Shown piece after piece: positions 31,168 to 41,034 of a DNA stretch of 64,000 bases. The stretch is from contig CAUJHH010000018.1 in assembly GCA_963204725.1 (NCBI GenBank), positions 1 to 64,000 of the forward strand, written 5' to 3'. A program made the position numbers and the translations under genes. Source of the stretch: Planctomycetota bacterium (lineage in GTDB: Bacteria > Planctomycetota > Phycisphaerae > Phycisphaerales > UBA1924). Below the pieces are notes generated by a model. The model saw only the letters and a program-made list of their open reading frames with translations. It made no database searches and had not been told where the DNA came from. Every line of letters begins with the position of its first letter. The first letter of the stretch is position 1.

Positions 31168-33159
31168 ATGGCCATGGCCAAATCGACGAATGTGATCGAC
31201 ACGGACGCTTCCGACACCGGCTCCGCCAAGGGCTCTCGCGCCAAGAAGAGCGTGAAGACTTCCGAAAGCGGTGGCGCACGCGAGGAGTCGCGTCCGGCGA
31301 CGAAGGCGGCGGAGCCGAAGACCGAGCCGCGACCCGAACCCAAGTCCGCTCCTCGGCCCTCGGAATCTAGCCCCGAATCCAAGGCCGAGCAGCGTCCTGC
31401 GGATCGCCAATCACAAGAGCAGCGTCCGGGCAATTCTCCGCGTCCGGAGAGCGGGCGCGGTGACCAGAGCCGCCCGGACCAGAATCGACCAGAGCAGCGT
31501 CAGGAAGGCCAACGCGAACAGCGTCAGGGTGGGAGCAACTATCAGGGTGGCGGCAGCGGCAGCGGCAGCGGCAGCGGCAGCGGCTCCAGTGGCTCCAGTA
31601 GTGGCAGTGGCGGCGGAGGGAGCGGCAGCAACGGCGGCGGTGCGAGTTCTCAGTCCTATGGATCCGGCCAGCAGTATGGGTACGGCTTCGATGGTGGGCG
31701 CAATCGCCGCAAGCGGAAGAAGCGCAAGGGCGGCGGCATGTACGGCCCGAGCGGCGGCGGCGGGGGAGGAGGCGGTGGTGGCGGGATGTCCAGCGGCCAT
31801 CACTTCGACCACTCGCTCCCGAGTGATGAAGAGCTCGAACGCGAACTCGTCGAACTCGAGCGCACACTGGCGAACGCCAAGCCAGAAGACCTGAAGGACG
31901 CGATCTCGATCGGACAGCTCCAGCGGATGGAGATCGATGAGCTGTTCAAGGTTGCGACGAAGGAGGGCCTCGCCGACTTCCAATCCACGCCCAAGCAGGA
32001 CCTGGTCTTCAAGATTCTCAAGGCCCGGGCCGCCAAGCAGGGGCTGATGTTCGGTGAGGGAACGCTGGAGGTCATGTCCGACGGCTTTGGGTTCCTTCGC
32101 GCCGCCGAGCAGAGCTATCTTCCCGGCCCTGACGACATCTACGTCAGCCCGTCGCAGATTCGGCGATTCGGGCTGCGCCGCGGCATGGTCGTGCGCGGCG
32201 CGATCCGTCCGCCCAAGGAGAGCGAGCGATACTTCGCGCTGCTCCGGGTCGACAAGGTCAACGGCCGTGAGCCGTCGAAGATCCACTCGCTTGTGAACTT
32301 TGAGGACCTCACACCGCTCCATCCGGAGCGCCGCTTCATCCTCGAGACCGCGCCCGACGAGATCGAGTGCCGCATCGTCGATCTCGTGACGCCGATCGGC
32401 TTTGGCCAGCGCATGCTGATCGTTGCTCCGCCCCGCACGGGCAAGACGGTGCTGTTGCAGAAGATCACGATGGCGATCAGCGTCAACAACCCCGAGGTCA
32501 AGATCATCGTGCTGCTTGTTGACGAGCGCCCCGAGGAGGTCACGGACTTCCGTCGGCACGTCGCGGCCAACGTCGAGGTCGTCGCCAGCACGTTCGACGA
32601 GCAATCGTCGCGGCATGTGGCGGTGGCGGAGGTCGTGATCGAGAAGGCCAAGCGCATGGTCGAGTTCGGGGATGATGTCGTCATCCTCCTCGATTCCATC
32701 ACGCGTCTGGCCCGTGCGTACAACTCCGAACAGCCCCACTCCGGCAAGATCATGTCGGGTGGTCTGGACTCCAACGCGCTCCAGCGCCCGAAGAAGTTCT
32801 TTGGCGCCGCCCGCGCGATCGAGCGTGGCGGGTCGCTCACGATTATCGGCACGGCGCTCGTGGACACCGGGTCCAAGATGGACGAGGTGATCTTCGAGGA
32901 ATTCAAGGGCACCGGCAACGCCGAGCTGCATCTTGATCGCAAGCTGATGGACAAACGCATCTATCCGTGCATCGATATCCCGGCATCCGGCACCCGCCGG
33001 GAAGAGCTGCTCCTGGATAAGAAGGAACTCGAGCTGGTCCACCGGCTCCGCAAGGTCCTCAGCGATATGAACGTCGTTGAAGGAATGGAGCTCATCAAGA
33101 CCCGTCTGAAGAAGGTCAAGACCAACGCCGAATTCCTGATGTCCATGGCGATGGGCTGA
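31168..33159 (+). CDS. rho: Transcription termination factor Rho with long disordered N-terminal extension
   Basis: Rho is the hexameric ATP-dependent RNA helicase that ends transcription. The 663-residue protein is about 240 longer than enteric Rho. Residues 1-215 are low complexity: acidic/basic repeats, a Gly/Ser tract (about 127-163) and a Gly run (about 195-207), with the basic patch [11 protein letters not shown] between. The conserved part begins near residue 220: RNA-binding domain ([33 protein letters not shown]), Walker A APPRTGKT (420-427), [13 protein letters not shown] and [10 protein letters not shown]. Extended N-terminal domains of this kind are known in high-GC bacteria and are thought to bind RNA. 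ATG 31168 and ATG 31174 are both possible; AGGACAGG is upstream. Confidence 0.96.
   Translation: MAMAKSTNVIDTDASDTGSAKGSRAKKSVKTSESGGAREESRPATKAAEPKTEPRPEPKSAPRPSESSPESKAEQRPADRQSQEQRPGNSPRPESGRGDQSRPDQNRPEQRQEGQREQRQGGSNYQGGGSGSGSGSGSGSSGSSSGSGGGGSGSNGGGASSQSYGSGQQYGYGFDGGRNRRKRKKRKGGGMYGPSGGGGGGGGGGGMSSGHHFDHSLPSDEELERELVELERTLANAKPEDLKDAISIGQLQRMEIDELFKVATKEGLADFQSTPKQDLVFKILKARAAKQGLMFGEGTLEVMSDGFGFLRAAEQSYLPGPDDIYVSPSQIRRFGLRRGMVVRGAIRPPKESERYFALLRVDKVNGREPSKIHSLVNFEDLTPLHPERRFILETAPDEIECRIVDLVTPIGFGQRMLIVAPPRTGKTVLLQKITMAISVNNPEVKIIVLLVDERPEEVTDFRRHVAANVEVVASTFDEQSSRHVAVAEVVIEKAKRMVEFGDDVVILLDSITRLARAYNSEQPHSGKIMSGGLDSNALQRPKKFFGAARAIERGGSLTIIGTALVDTGSKMDEVIFEEFKGTGNAELHLDRKLMDKRIYPCIDIPASGTRREELLLDKKELELVHRLRKVLSDMNVVEGMELIKTRLKKVKTNAEFLMSMAMG
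31552..31581 (+). repeat. GGCAGC hexanucleotide tract in rho
   Basis: Five exact GGCAGC units encode the Gly-Ser alternation in the Rho N-terminal extension. As a 6-bp repeat it can expand or contract in frame. Confidence 0.85.
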
Positions 33160-33259
33160 ACGGTCCCAGCCCGAGCACGGCGCGAACACAGACCGGCTCG
33201 GCGCGGTACGCTGTGCAGTCCGCCGGCGTTCGGCGGGAGCGTTCGTCCGGAGCCCAGGC

Positions 33260-33586
33260 GTGAGAGTCGCACGGCGTTACACACTGTTTCTCCTGGCCGC
33301 TTCGGCGACTCCGTGGGGGCTGCTGCTTTCCGTCGGAGGCATCTGGCTGATCGCCATCGGCGCCGAGGCTTGGTCGGGCATGGCCGGAGCCTGTCGCACC
33401 GGGGGTGTCGCTTCGATCGCGGCCGGTCAACTCGTGTTCGCGTGTCTGGTGGCCGATAAGTGGTTTCCCGGCGCGAATCGTCGGCTCGTCGGCTGGATCG
33501 AGATCCTGACCTGCGCCGTGCTGTTGGTTGCTGTCATCATGCTGGCCGGGCGGATGGCATCTGCCTTATTGGGAGCTGGGACGTGA
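33260..33586 (+). CDS. Small membrane protein of unknown function
   Basis: The 108-residue protein has three hydrophobic segments (about residues 8-35, 46-66 and 78-100) with short loops and no recognisable family motif. The start is GTG at 33260. Its stop overlaps the next gene in GTGA (33583-33586), so the two are coupled and probably transcribed together downstream of rho. It could be a small partner or regulator of the exported helical-repeat protein. Confidence rests mainly on coupling, coding bias and the membrane pattern. Confidence 0.6.
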   Translation: MRVARRYTLFLLAASATPWGLLLSVGGIWLIAIGAEAWSGMAGACRTGGVASIAAGQLVFACLVADKWFPGANRRLVGWIEILTCAVLLVAVIMLAGRMASALLGAGT

Positions 33587-36135
33587 TACTGATGGAGCGG
33601 CTCGGAGTGAGGGTGCGAAGCAGTCCATTTGCCATCGCGCTGGCGATCGTTGCAGCGATGGCGGCAAGTCCGAATCAGCGCGCAGACGCGCAGGCGGCGT
33701 CGCCAGAACAACGTCTGGCAGCCGATTCTGTCTGGCGAACGGCGGTGCTCGACCTTCGCCTTCGTCAGGAGCCGCTCGAACGCGACTACCGCCTTATCGG
33801 GCTCTTGCTCGACGAGGCCCAGCGATGGGCTCCTACGGACGCCAACATCGCCAGAGAACGAGTGCAGGCCTGGTATCAGGCGAGCGAGCTCGACCGCGTC
33901 ATTGAAGCAAGCAAGGACATCCTGCGCAATGATCCCGGGGACACTGTTGCGCAGCTCCGGCTGATTACAACGCAGATCTCTCGTCAGCAAACGGTTGGCC
34001 AACGGCTCGGCTTGTATGAGCGGTTCCTCGGTCCGGCGGGCGCTTCGATCCATCCCGCTGTTCGCAGCCGCCTGGCGCTCGACGCCGCGCTCTTGATGAG
34101 AGAGCAGGGAGACTGGGTCGGGTTCATTGACCACCTGACGATGTCCGCGGGTCTGGATTCGACGAACAAGGACGCGGCCGCGCTCGCCGAGACGGTGTTC
34201 GCGACGGAGAGCTCCGACCCGGTCGGTCGACTCGAGTTGCTGTCCAATCTGCTCTACGCGGATCCGCTTGATCCTTCTGTGCACCAGTCGATGGCCGTTC
34301 TGCTCGGCCATATCGGGGCGTACTCGCAGGCGAGGCGGTTCTACACGTCGGCCGTTCTGCTCATGTACGCGAACGGGCAGTCGCCGCCAACCAGTGTCGG
34401 AATCGACCAGCTCGTGCTTCGGTGGCACGAAGAGGGGCCGGCCTCGGTTGTGAAGGAGTTGAACACGGCGATCCTCTCGCAGCGCGATGTCGCGCGCCGG
34501 ACGATCATGCAGCTCGATCAGCAGGGCATCCCGTCGACGGGCGTGACCCCTCCGGCCGAGTTGCGTCTGCCGATTCCTCTCGAGCAGGTGCGGCTGCTGG
34601 CCGCCGACGCCACCGGCGACCTGGAGACGCGCCGCGCCTCTGCCCTCGACATGGCCGCCAGTGTGGACAAGTTGGTTACGACGGCCACCGCGCAGGGATC
34701 GGCGGGGCTCATCGGTCTGGACTACGCCATGGAGGCGGTCGCAAACGCGATCACCGAGATGCTCGTCGTCACGTCGATCACCGGCGAGCAGGGCGAGCAG
34801 CTTGTGAACTCGATGCAGAGATTCCTGGGCCGCGACGACATCGATGTCGAGTATCGCGAGCAGCTCACGCCCTGGGCCGAACTCCGCTCCGGGAGCGCAC
34901 AGAGCGCGCGGGACAAGTTCCTTTCACTCGAAGACTCGACAACGACGCGGCTTGGCGTTGCCATCACCGAATCCCTTCTCGGCAACGAGGAGGAATCTCG
35001 GCGTCTGCTCGGAGAGGTGGCGGTCGATGGCCGACTCTCGGTCATCGGTGCCTGGTCTCGGTCACGTTTGATGGGCCCGGAGGGCGTGTGGGGCGACGAG
35101 ACGGATGCCACGGCCGTTGCGGGGCGAGCCGTGGCCCTGGAAATCCCTCGGTGGGTGGATCAGATGGTGTCGGAGCCTCGCTCATACCTCAGTCTTGCCG
35201 CCGACATCATTCCATCCGGTCGCACCGCGTCCTTGCGCCTCGTCATTCGCAATCTATCGCCTCTCCCGCTGGCCGTCGGCCCGGACCGGCCGATCAACAG
35301 CCGCTTCCTTCTGACACCGAAGCTTGATGTCGGACTGCGGGCGTCGTCGCGTGAGGTGCTCCCCGAAGTCATCAGTGCGGATCGTCGCCTCAGGCTTGCC
35401 CAGGGAGAGGCCGTCGAGATCATCATGAAGCCCGAGATCGGGTACGCCGGCTGGCTCGCCGAGACACAGTGCCTGCAGGCAACCCGCCTCCGATGGGGCG
35501 TGCTGCAGGGGTTCATGGCCGGCGCGAACACCACGTACGTCCCCGGCCCGATGTGTCTCGAGACGCAGACTGAGCAGATGGTTCGCCCCCCGGTGCGCCC
35601 AGTCGCGCCGATCGAGGACCTTGTTCACTGGTTCGAGTCGATGGGAGGACCAGACGGGGTCGATATCGAAGATGTGGCCTCCGCAACCGCGCGGCTTCGG
35701 GCTGCGGCGGTGCTTCCGGTCGCCGAAGGTGGGCTCGGAGCAGAGGGAGTGGCCAGACTCGCCGAGGCTGCTGCCACGCGGTACGCCGCGCTCCCGTCCG
35801 CCTCGAGAGTTGTGCTGATCGCGAACGCGCCGCACGCGAGGCAGAATCCCGCGATGCAGCCCCTCGACGACGCCATCGACGGTGAGTCCGACGTCCGGGT
35901 GCTCGGCATCGCGATGCTGGCGAGAGCCGTGAGCCCGGAATCGCCCTTGCTGGCCGCTGCCCGCGCGAGCGGGGACTCGTCTCTCGGCGAGATCGCAGAC
36001 CTCCTCACGCAGCGATTTGTAGAGAGCGATCCGACGTACGGCGCGGTTGGTCCCGACCTACGGGCGATGGCCGGTCCGGGGCTTGCGGCGACGTCGGCCC
36101 CGGTCCCAGCGCAGGCGCCTCGGCCAGGCCCATGA
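33583..36135 (+). CDS. Exported helical-repeat (TPR-like) protein of unknown function
   Basis: The 850-residue protein has a signal peptide (hydrophobic run FAIALAIVAAMAA, cleavage near ADAQA), then a long helical region with TPR-like A/Y/L spacing (about residues 45-330; for example DRVIEASKDILRNDPGDTVAQLRL and AYSQARRFYTSAVLL), then mixed domains to the end with a Pro/Ala-rich tail. No enzymatic motif is visible. It should be periplasmic, scaffolding other proteins. GTG 33583 couples to the small membrane protein upstream (ATG 33592 is an alternative), and the stop overlaps the next start as ATGA, so it is the middle gene of a coupled trio. Confidence 0.72.
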   Translation: MILMERLGVRVRSSPFAIALAIVAAMAASPNQRADAQAASPEQRLAADSVWRTAVLDLRLRQEPLERDYRLIGLLLDEAQRWAPTDANIARERVQAWYQASELDRVIEASKDILRNDPGDTVAQLRLITTQISRQQTVGQRLGLYERFLGPAGASIHPAVRSRLALDAALLMREQGDWVGFIDHLTMSAGLDSTNKDAAALAETVFATESSDPVGRLELLSNLLYADPLDPSVHQSMAVLLGHIGAYSQARRFYTSAVLLMYANGQSPPTSVGIDQLVLRWHEEGPASVVKELNTAILSQRDVARRTIMQLDQQGIPSTGVTPPAELRLPIPLEQVRLLAADATGDLETRRASALDMAASVDKLVTTATAQGSAGLIGLDYAMEAVANAITEMLVVTSITGEQGEQLVNSMQRFLGRDDIDVEYREQLTPWAELRSGSAQSARDKFLSLEDSTTTRLGVAITESLLGNEEESRRLLGEVAVDGRLSVIGAWSRSRLMGPEGVWGDETDATAVAGRAVALEIPRWVDQMVSEPRSYLSLAADIIPSGRTASLRLVIRNLSPLPLAVGPDRPINSRFLLTPKLDVGLRASSREVLPEVISADRRLRLAQGEAVEIIMKPEIGYAGWLAETQCLQATRLRWGVLQGFMAGANTTYVPGPMCLETQTEQMVRPPVRPVAPIEDLVHWFESMGGPDGVDIEDVASATARLRAAAVLPVAEGGLGAEGVARLAEAAATRYAALPSASRVVLIANAPHARQNPAMQPLDDAIDGESDVRVLGIAMLARAVSPESPLLAAARASGDSSLGEIADLLTQRFVESDPTYGAVGPDLRAMAGPGLAATSAPVPAQAPRPGP

Positions 36136-37097
36136 CATCCATACAGCCCATCGCGGACTCGGCGGGACCTCGGGTCGGTCGCAAGATGCGAGCCGTCGTC
36201 GGATCGGTTGTGGGTGCCGCGCTTCTTGTCGCGGCGGTCTGGACGGCTTCGGCTCAGGAGGATGCGCTGCTCGACGGGCTCCGCGCGATGCGGGCCGCGC
36301 CCTGGTGGCTTGTGGGCCTGACGATTGCGTTCCCGATTGGGAATCTGATTGTGGTGAGCATTGCGTTCTGGCTGCTGAACAGTCGCCATGGCAGCGTGAG
36401 ACTCGACGAGATGGGCGCGTTGATCGCGAGCGCATGGCTTCTGAACTATCTTCCGCTCAGGCCGGGCATGTTCGGCCGCATCGCCTACCACAAGAAGTAC
36501 AACGGGATCGGTGTGAAGGCCTCCGCACGCGTGCTCGCGGAGTCGATCGTTCTCACCGGAGTTGCCATCGCTGTGCTTGGCACCGCCATCATTGTGCTGG
36601 AATGGCTCGGTTCGAAGGGCGGCCCGGTCTGGTGGGCCGTGGTGGTTGCTCCGGCTATCTTCGGCCTTGCCGGATGGCGCGCGTGTCCGACGCGTGCTTC
36701 CCGAATCTACGCGGGCGCTGCGGCGATGAAGTACGCCGACATCGGGCTCTGGTCGCTCCGCTACTGGGCGGTCTTTTCGCTCATCGGCGGCGACCTTGGG
36801 GCCCGGGAAGCGGTCGCGGTCGCGATCGTGAGCCAGCTCGCGCTGCTGATACCTCTCGCGGGCAACGGCCTCGGGCTCCGTGAGTGGGCCGTTGGGCTGC
36901 TGGCGGCCGCACTTCCGACCTGGTATTCCGGTGGAGAGGATTCCGGCACAGGATTCGGGCTCACTGCGGATCTCGTCAATCGTGCATCGGAGATACTGGT
37001 CGCTGTCCCTCTCGGGCTGCTTGGCACCATCGCGATCGCCCATGTTGTCCGGGCGCGGTCGGTTCGTGTTCGTAAGTCGGGTGCGGCGTCGAGTTGA
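36132..37097 (+). CDS. Membrane protein resembling UPF0104 / lysylphosphatidylglycerol-synthase TM family
   Basis: The 321-residue protein has about eight membrane helices. A charged cytoplasmic segment, WLLNYLPLRPGMFGRIAYHKKYNGI, recalls the LPG_synthase_TM/UPF0104 fold (flippase-like half of MprF and AglD-type proteins), where a similar P-x-K/R-x-G signature precedes a helix. Assignment to that fold is moderate; substrate and direction are unknown. It is translationally coupled to the exported helical-repeat protein (ATGA at 36132), so the two may work on the same envelope process. The downstream DUF444 gene begins about 130 bp later. Confidence 0.6.
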   Translation: MTSIQPIADSAGPRVGRKMRAVVGSVVGAALLVAAVWTASAQEDALLDGLRAMRAAPWWLVGLTIAFPIGNLIVVSIAFWLLNSRHGSVRLDEMGALIASAWLLNYLPLRPGMFGRIAYHKKYNGIGVKASARVLAESIVLTGVAIAVLGTAIIVLEWLGSKGGPVWWAVVVAPAIFGLAGWRACPTRASRIYAGAAAMKYADIGLWSLRYWAVFSLIGGDLGAREAVAVAIVSQLALLIPLAGNGLGLREWAVGLLAAALPTWYSGGEDSGTGFGLTADLVNRASEILVAVPLGLLGTIAIAHVVRARSVRVRKSGAASS

Positions 37098-37225
37098 GAA
37101 TCCGCCGATCGAACCGACGGGGCGCGAAAGGGATTGGTGCCTCCGTCCGATCCAACCGATGATGGGACTCGTATCGAGTGATGGGGAACGACGGCGCACG
37201 GGCGCGAACCCGTCGGGTGGGCAAG

Positions 37226-38338
37226 ATGCTCAACAAGATCGAACAGGACCATCAACGCTTCCGGCAGATTGTGCGTGGAAAGATCCGGCGCGATCTGAAG
37301 AAGTTTCTGTCACGGGGCGAGCTGATCGGGCGCGAGGGGAAGCGGTTCGTTTCCATTCCCGTTCACGACATCGACATTCCGACATTCCGCTACGGCGACA
37401 ACGCGTCCGGCGTCGGCATGGGCGAGGGCGACGAGGGCGATGCCGTCGGCGGGGGAGGCAAGCAGGGTAAGGGTGGCGAGAAGGAGGGCAAGCACATCCT
37501 TGAGGTGGATGTGAGCCTGGAAGAGCTGGCGGACATCCTCTCCGAGGAGCTGAAGCTGCCCCGCATCAAGCCGCGGGGTGAGCACCGGATCACGACGATC
37601 CGCGACAAGTTCACCGGCATCCGACCGATCGGTCCGGCGAGCCTTCGCCACTTCAAGCGAACCTATCGCGAGGCGCTCAAGCGACAGGTGTCGCTCGGCA
37701 CCTACGACCCCGACAATCCGGTGATCATTCCCATCAAGCGCGACCAGCGATTCCGGTCATGGAACGAGGTCAAGAAGCCGCAGTCCAACGCCGTGATCGT
37801 CTACATGATGGATGTGTCGGGCTCGATGGGCGACGAGCAGAAGGAGCTCGTGCGGCTGGAGGCGTTCTGGATCGATACATGGCTCAGGCGCAACTACGAG
37901 GGGATCGAGTGCCGCTACATCGTGCACGACGTGCGTGCGACAGAGGTGGACAAGAAGACCTTCTTCTCTGTCCGTGAAGACGGAGGCACCCGGATCTCGA
38001 GCGCGTTCCAGTGTGCTCGGTCCATCCTGGAAGACAAGTACGATCCCAATGACTGGAACATCTATCTCTTCCACTTCTCCGATGGGGACAACTCCAGCGA
38101 CGCGGACAACAGAGAGTGCGTCAAGCTCCTGGACCAGCACCTGCTTCCGATGTGCAACATGTTCGGATACTGCCAGGTCGCGTCGTCGTACGGATCCGGC
38201 TCGTTCATCAACGTGCTTCACGAGGCGTTCGCGAACGGGGCCGATGCGGGCGATGGCCCCCGCCTCATCACCAGCCGCGTGAATGGCAAGGACGATATCT
38301 ACGAGTCGCTACGGACTTTCTTCAAGCAGGGACGGTGA
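37226..38338 (+). CDS. DUF444 family protein (YeaH-type, VWA-like)
   Basis: The 370-residue protein matches the DUF444/YeaH family: N-terminal QDHQRFRQIVRGKIRRDLKKFLSRGELIGREGKRFVSIPVHDIDIP, a Gly-rich spacer, and a von Willebrand A-like domain with the metal site MMDVSGSMGDEQK (Asp196 first ligand). The family is encoded with the PrkA kinase and SpoVR in many genomes and linked to stress and sporulation-like responses; neither partner is in this window. Starts at 37178 (GTG), 37181 and 37226 are all in frame; I chose 37226 because it gives the family-length N-terminus. The preceding membrane gene ends 128 bp upstream. Confidence 0.85.
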   Translation: MLNKIEQDHQRFRQIVRGKIRRDLKKFLSRGELIGREGKRFVSIPVHDIDIPTFRYGDNASGVGMGEGDEGDAVGGGGKQGKGGEKEGKHILEVDVSLEELADILSEELKLPRIKPRGEHRITTIRDKFTGIRPIGPASLRHFKRTYREALKRQVSLGTYDPDNPVIIPIKRDQRFRSWNEVKKPQSNAVIVYMMDVSGSMGDEQKELVRLEAFWIDTWLRRNYEGIECRYIVHDVRATEVDKKTFFSVREDGGTRISSAFQCARSILEDKYDPNDWNIYLFHFSDGDNSSDADNRECVKLLDQHLLPMCNMFGYCQVASSYGSGSFINVLHEAFANGADAGDGPRLITSRVNGKDDIYESLRTFFKQGR

Positions 38339-38477
38339 ATCTGGACGATTGGCCCGGCCGGGATGCCGGATCGGACGAGATTCACACGACAATCGTGTGC
38401 CGAGACTCGACCGGGCGCGTCGAATATGCGACACTCAATCGGTCGAGGGCAGGAACCTCAAGCGCCAAGGACTCCTT

Positions 38478-38873
38478 GTGATACCGTTCTTTACCGGCTA
38501 CGCGGTGATTGTCTGGTGGCTCGCGGGCAAGTACCGTCGGAGCGTGCTGGGCTTTCTCTGGGTGGGTGCCGGCGCGCTGTTCATGGCGCTCGTGATCTTT
38601 GGGCACTACGCCCTGGGCATCTCGACCAACGGACGCATCTACGTTGAGGTGCTCCAGCCGATCCTCTACGCGTACGGGGCCGTGGTCACCGGGATGGGTT
38701 TCTATATCGCCTGCCTGCCGCGGCGGGTGGAGCATGGCCCGCATTGCCACGCCTGCGCGTATGACCTTCGATCCATACGCACGGCGATCTGCCCGGAATG
38801 CGGCACATCGATCCCGGCGAGGGATCCTCGCCTGGGCACGAGAGACATCAGCGCCGAACAAGCCAGACCGTGA
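38478..38873 (+). CDS. Small membrane protein with zinc ribbon
   Basis: The 131-residue protein has three or four hydrophobic segments and then a four-Cys ribbon (C90, C93, C105, C108; CHACAYDLRSIRTAICPEC) very like that of 16064-16741. The function is unknown. GTG 38478 follows AAGGA with a 6-base spacer; the frame runs upstream but that part is antisense-like junk. Its last 26 bp overlap the end of the convergent GldG-like gene. Confidence 0.6.
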   Translation: MIPFFTGYAVIVWWLAGKYRRSVLGFLWVGAGALFMALVIFGHYALGISTNGRIYVEVLQPILYAYGAVVTGMGFYIACLPRRVEHGPHCHACAYDLRSIRTAICPECGTSIPARDPRLGTRDISAEQARP

Positions 38874-41034
38874 CGCCGAGGAGCAGCACGGCCAGCGGCA
38901 TCCCCGCCGCGAGTCCGAGGCGGATGGCGCGAAGCCGCGGCGCGGGAATTGGGCCGATGATCGGCGACGATCTGGCCTCGGGACTCTGCGCGATCAACTG
39001 GTCCATCCCCGCGAGGTACGCGATCGAGGCGTCGAAGAGCTCGATGTTTCCGGGGTGCGCACGCACGGGCCGCCCGTCGATCACGGACTGCTCATGGGTC
39101 ACCGCGTCCGCGAACCATCCATACTGGCCGTAGCTGTGCGTACCGACCGCGACCAGACGCTGCAGCCGTGTCGCATCGGCGGGCGTTCGCCGCTCGATCG
39201 CCCACGCCAACGGTATCGAATTGCCGGCTGCCGGAACGAAGTCGCGAGAATCTCTCGCCGGTGGAGATTGGAGCGTGCTCTGTGACTCGAGTCCGACCTG
39301 CCAGAGCGTGATCCACTGCGACTCTCCCCATGCTCGATCGTCGGTCATGCCCATGAGCGGTTCGGCGGTCACGCCCGCGATGGGGGTCGCGCTCGGATCG
39401 ATCCTGATCGGCCAGGCCATGAAGAACGAAAGGCCGCGCACCGCGTTCGCGATCGGATGATCGCTCATCTCCGAGAGCCGATCAGAGCCAGTGATCGGCG
39501 TGGTCACGACTCGGCCCATCGGCGTGAGGCGCTCACGCACGAGCGGTCGCCCCGAGTCGCACGCGAGACCGACCGCTTCCAGGCATCGAGTCGTGGGATC
39601 GGGCGATCCGGTGGCGGGGATGACCGAGGGGCTTGCGGAGAGCAGAATCGACTCGCCCCGATCGAACAGCAACTGCACCGCCTCGCCGAGTCGCTGCGCC
39701 CGCTCGATGCCCGACGGCTGACCCGGGCCGGGGCTCCGCGTGCTCGAATCGGTCGACAGGACAACGTACACCACGGGGCGAGTTCGCCCCGGATCGAGGT
39801 CTCGCAGCGAGGGCGGCTCTGGGGTTGTGACGAGCGACCAGAGGATGGTGTCGATGCCGCGAGTCGAGAGCCGCTCGACGAGCCGCTGGTACAGGTTCGC
39901 CCGTGAGAGGAGCAGAGGGCTTTCGGCGTGAACGAGCACGACGATGGGGGGCGCGGGCGTCACAAGTGCTCCGAGCGCGGTTGCGAAGAGAGACTCCACT
40001 CTTCCCCGTGCCTCGGCGGCGGGCGCGGCCGCGGCCTCGACCAGCGAATCGGGATCGATCCCGACGATGCCGGGGCCCGCCTCTCCCACGACGATCGCGG
40101 CGCGATCGGATTCGATCAGACGCGAGACGCGGATGACGGCGGGTGCCCGCATCATGCGTCCCTCTTCGAGCGCCCGGGCGAGAGGAGCACGAAGCTCCGA
40201 TGCGATGCGAGCGATCGACGCGGCGCGATCTCGGGCACCGGGCGTTCCTTGTGTGGTGTTCGAGTACTCGACAAGCTCGCGCGAGATGGCATCGAGTTGC
40301 GAATCCAGATTCTCTGCCGGGCCCTTCAGCCCCTGCCACGCCGAATCGAGCGGCGGGAGTCTGAATTCGCCGCCGCCATCCGATGCGGACCATGTCTCCC
40401 AGGAAACGACCGGGTCCAGCGTGGCCGCCGCGATTGACAGGCAATCCCGCGCCAGAACACGGAAGAGAGCCGCTCGCTCGTCGAACGCCTGACGGGACGG
40501 ATCGTCCGGTCCGAGCGCGTCGCGGATCTGTTCGAGCCCGGTCGACAAGCCGAGGTCGATCCCATTCGAGGCGACGGTCGTGGCCTCCGCCGCGAGGCGA
40601 ATGCTCCGGGCGTAGCTGTCGATCGAGACGCTTTGCCGATCGGCGAGTGCCCGGATGGCCTGGAGGAAGGCCTGCTGCCCGGATGCGCCGGAGGTATCAA
40701 TCCAATCAGCGCCGAGCCGCTCGCCGGTGCGATCGAATGCCGCCAGCACGTCTTCGAGCATCGTGCGAGCCCGAGGCTCGAGCGATTTTTTGTCGAGCGC
40801 GAGAACGATGCGGGTCCCGTCGGGGAGCGCATCGAGCACCTGACGGGTCCGGGGTGCGAGCCGGTGCTCGCCGGTCGCGGTCACATCGAACCTTCGAGCG
40901 GTCTGCTGGCCGATCTGCACAATTGAGACCATACAGACCGTCGCGCAGAGCAGGATCGAGCCCGCGAGCGCCGCGAAGCGGCTGCGCCGCGAGCGACCTG
41001 CATCGGCCTTCGGCATGGGGGATTCGGTGCTCAT
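38848..41034 (-). CDS. GldG-type substrate/auxiliary component of ABC export system
   Basis: The 728-residue protein has an N-terminal membrane helix (about residues 20-43), the GldG-type opening TARRFDVTATGEHRLAPRTRQVLDALPDGTRIVL, a long extracytoplasmic region, and a C-terminal membrane helix (LGLAAGMPLAVLLLGVTVWLVRR). That plan is the auxiliary subunit of GldA/GldF/GldG-like ABC systems. The system is essential for gliding in Flavobacterium, but related systems occur widely in non-gliding bacteria; here the exported or moved substrate is unknown. It is third in the operon and coupled to the permease by ATGA at 41031-41034. The end overlaps a convergent small gene by 26 bp. Confidence 0.72.
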   Translation of the reverse strand: MSTESPMPKADAGRSRRSRFAALAGSILLCATVCMVSIVQIGQQTARRFDVTATGEHRLAPRTRQVLDALPDGTRIVLALDKKSLEPRARTMLEDVLAAFDRTGERLGADWIDTSGASGQQAFLQAIRALADRQSVSIDSYARSIRLAAEATTVASNGIDLGLSTGLEQIRDALGPDDPSRQAFDERAALFRVLARDCLSIAAATLDPVVSWETWSASDGGGEFRLPPLDSAWQGLKGPAENLDSQLDAISRELVEYSNTTQGTPGARDRAASIARIASELRAPLARALEEGRMMRAPAVIRVSRLIESDRAAIVVGEAGPGIVGIDPDSLVEAAAAPAAEARGRVESLFATALGALVTPAPPIVVLVHAESPLLLSRANLYQRLVERLSTRGIDTILWSLVTTPEPPSLRDLDPGRTRPVVYVVLSTDSSTRSPGPGQPSGIERAQRLGEAVQLLFDRGESILLSASPSVIPATGSPDPTTRCLEAVGLACDSGRPLVRERLTPMGRVVTTPITGSDRLSEMSDHPIANAVRGLSFFMAWPIRIDPSATPIAGVTAEPLMGMTDDRAWGESQWITLWQVGLESQSTLQSPPARDSRDFVPAAGNSIPLAWAIERRTPADATRLQRLVAVGTHSYGQYGWFADAVTHEQSVIDGRPVRAHPGNIELFDASIAYLAGMDQLIAQSPEARSSPIIGPIPAPRLRAIRLGLAAGMPLAVLLLGVTVWLVRR

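Noticed and set aside
31411-33189. Minus-strand frame of 592 codons over rho
   Set aside because: Antisense to a certain gene, with composition that mirrors rho codon bias; it has no recognisable domain.
33219-33237. Hairpin CCGCCG/CGGCGG as rho terminator
   Set aside because: Only 6 bp of stem, no T-run, and the next gene starts just after; may be chance in GC-rich DNA.
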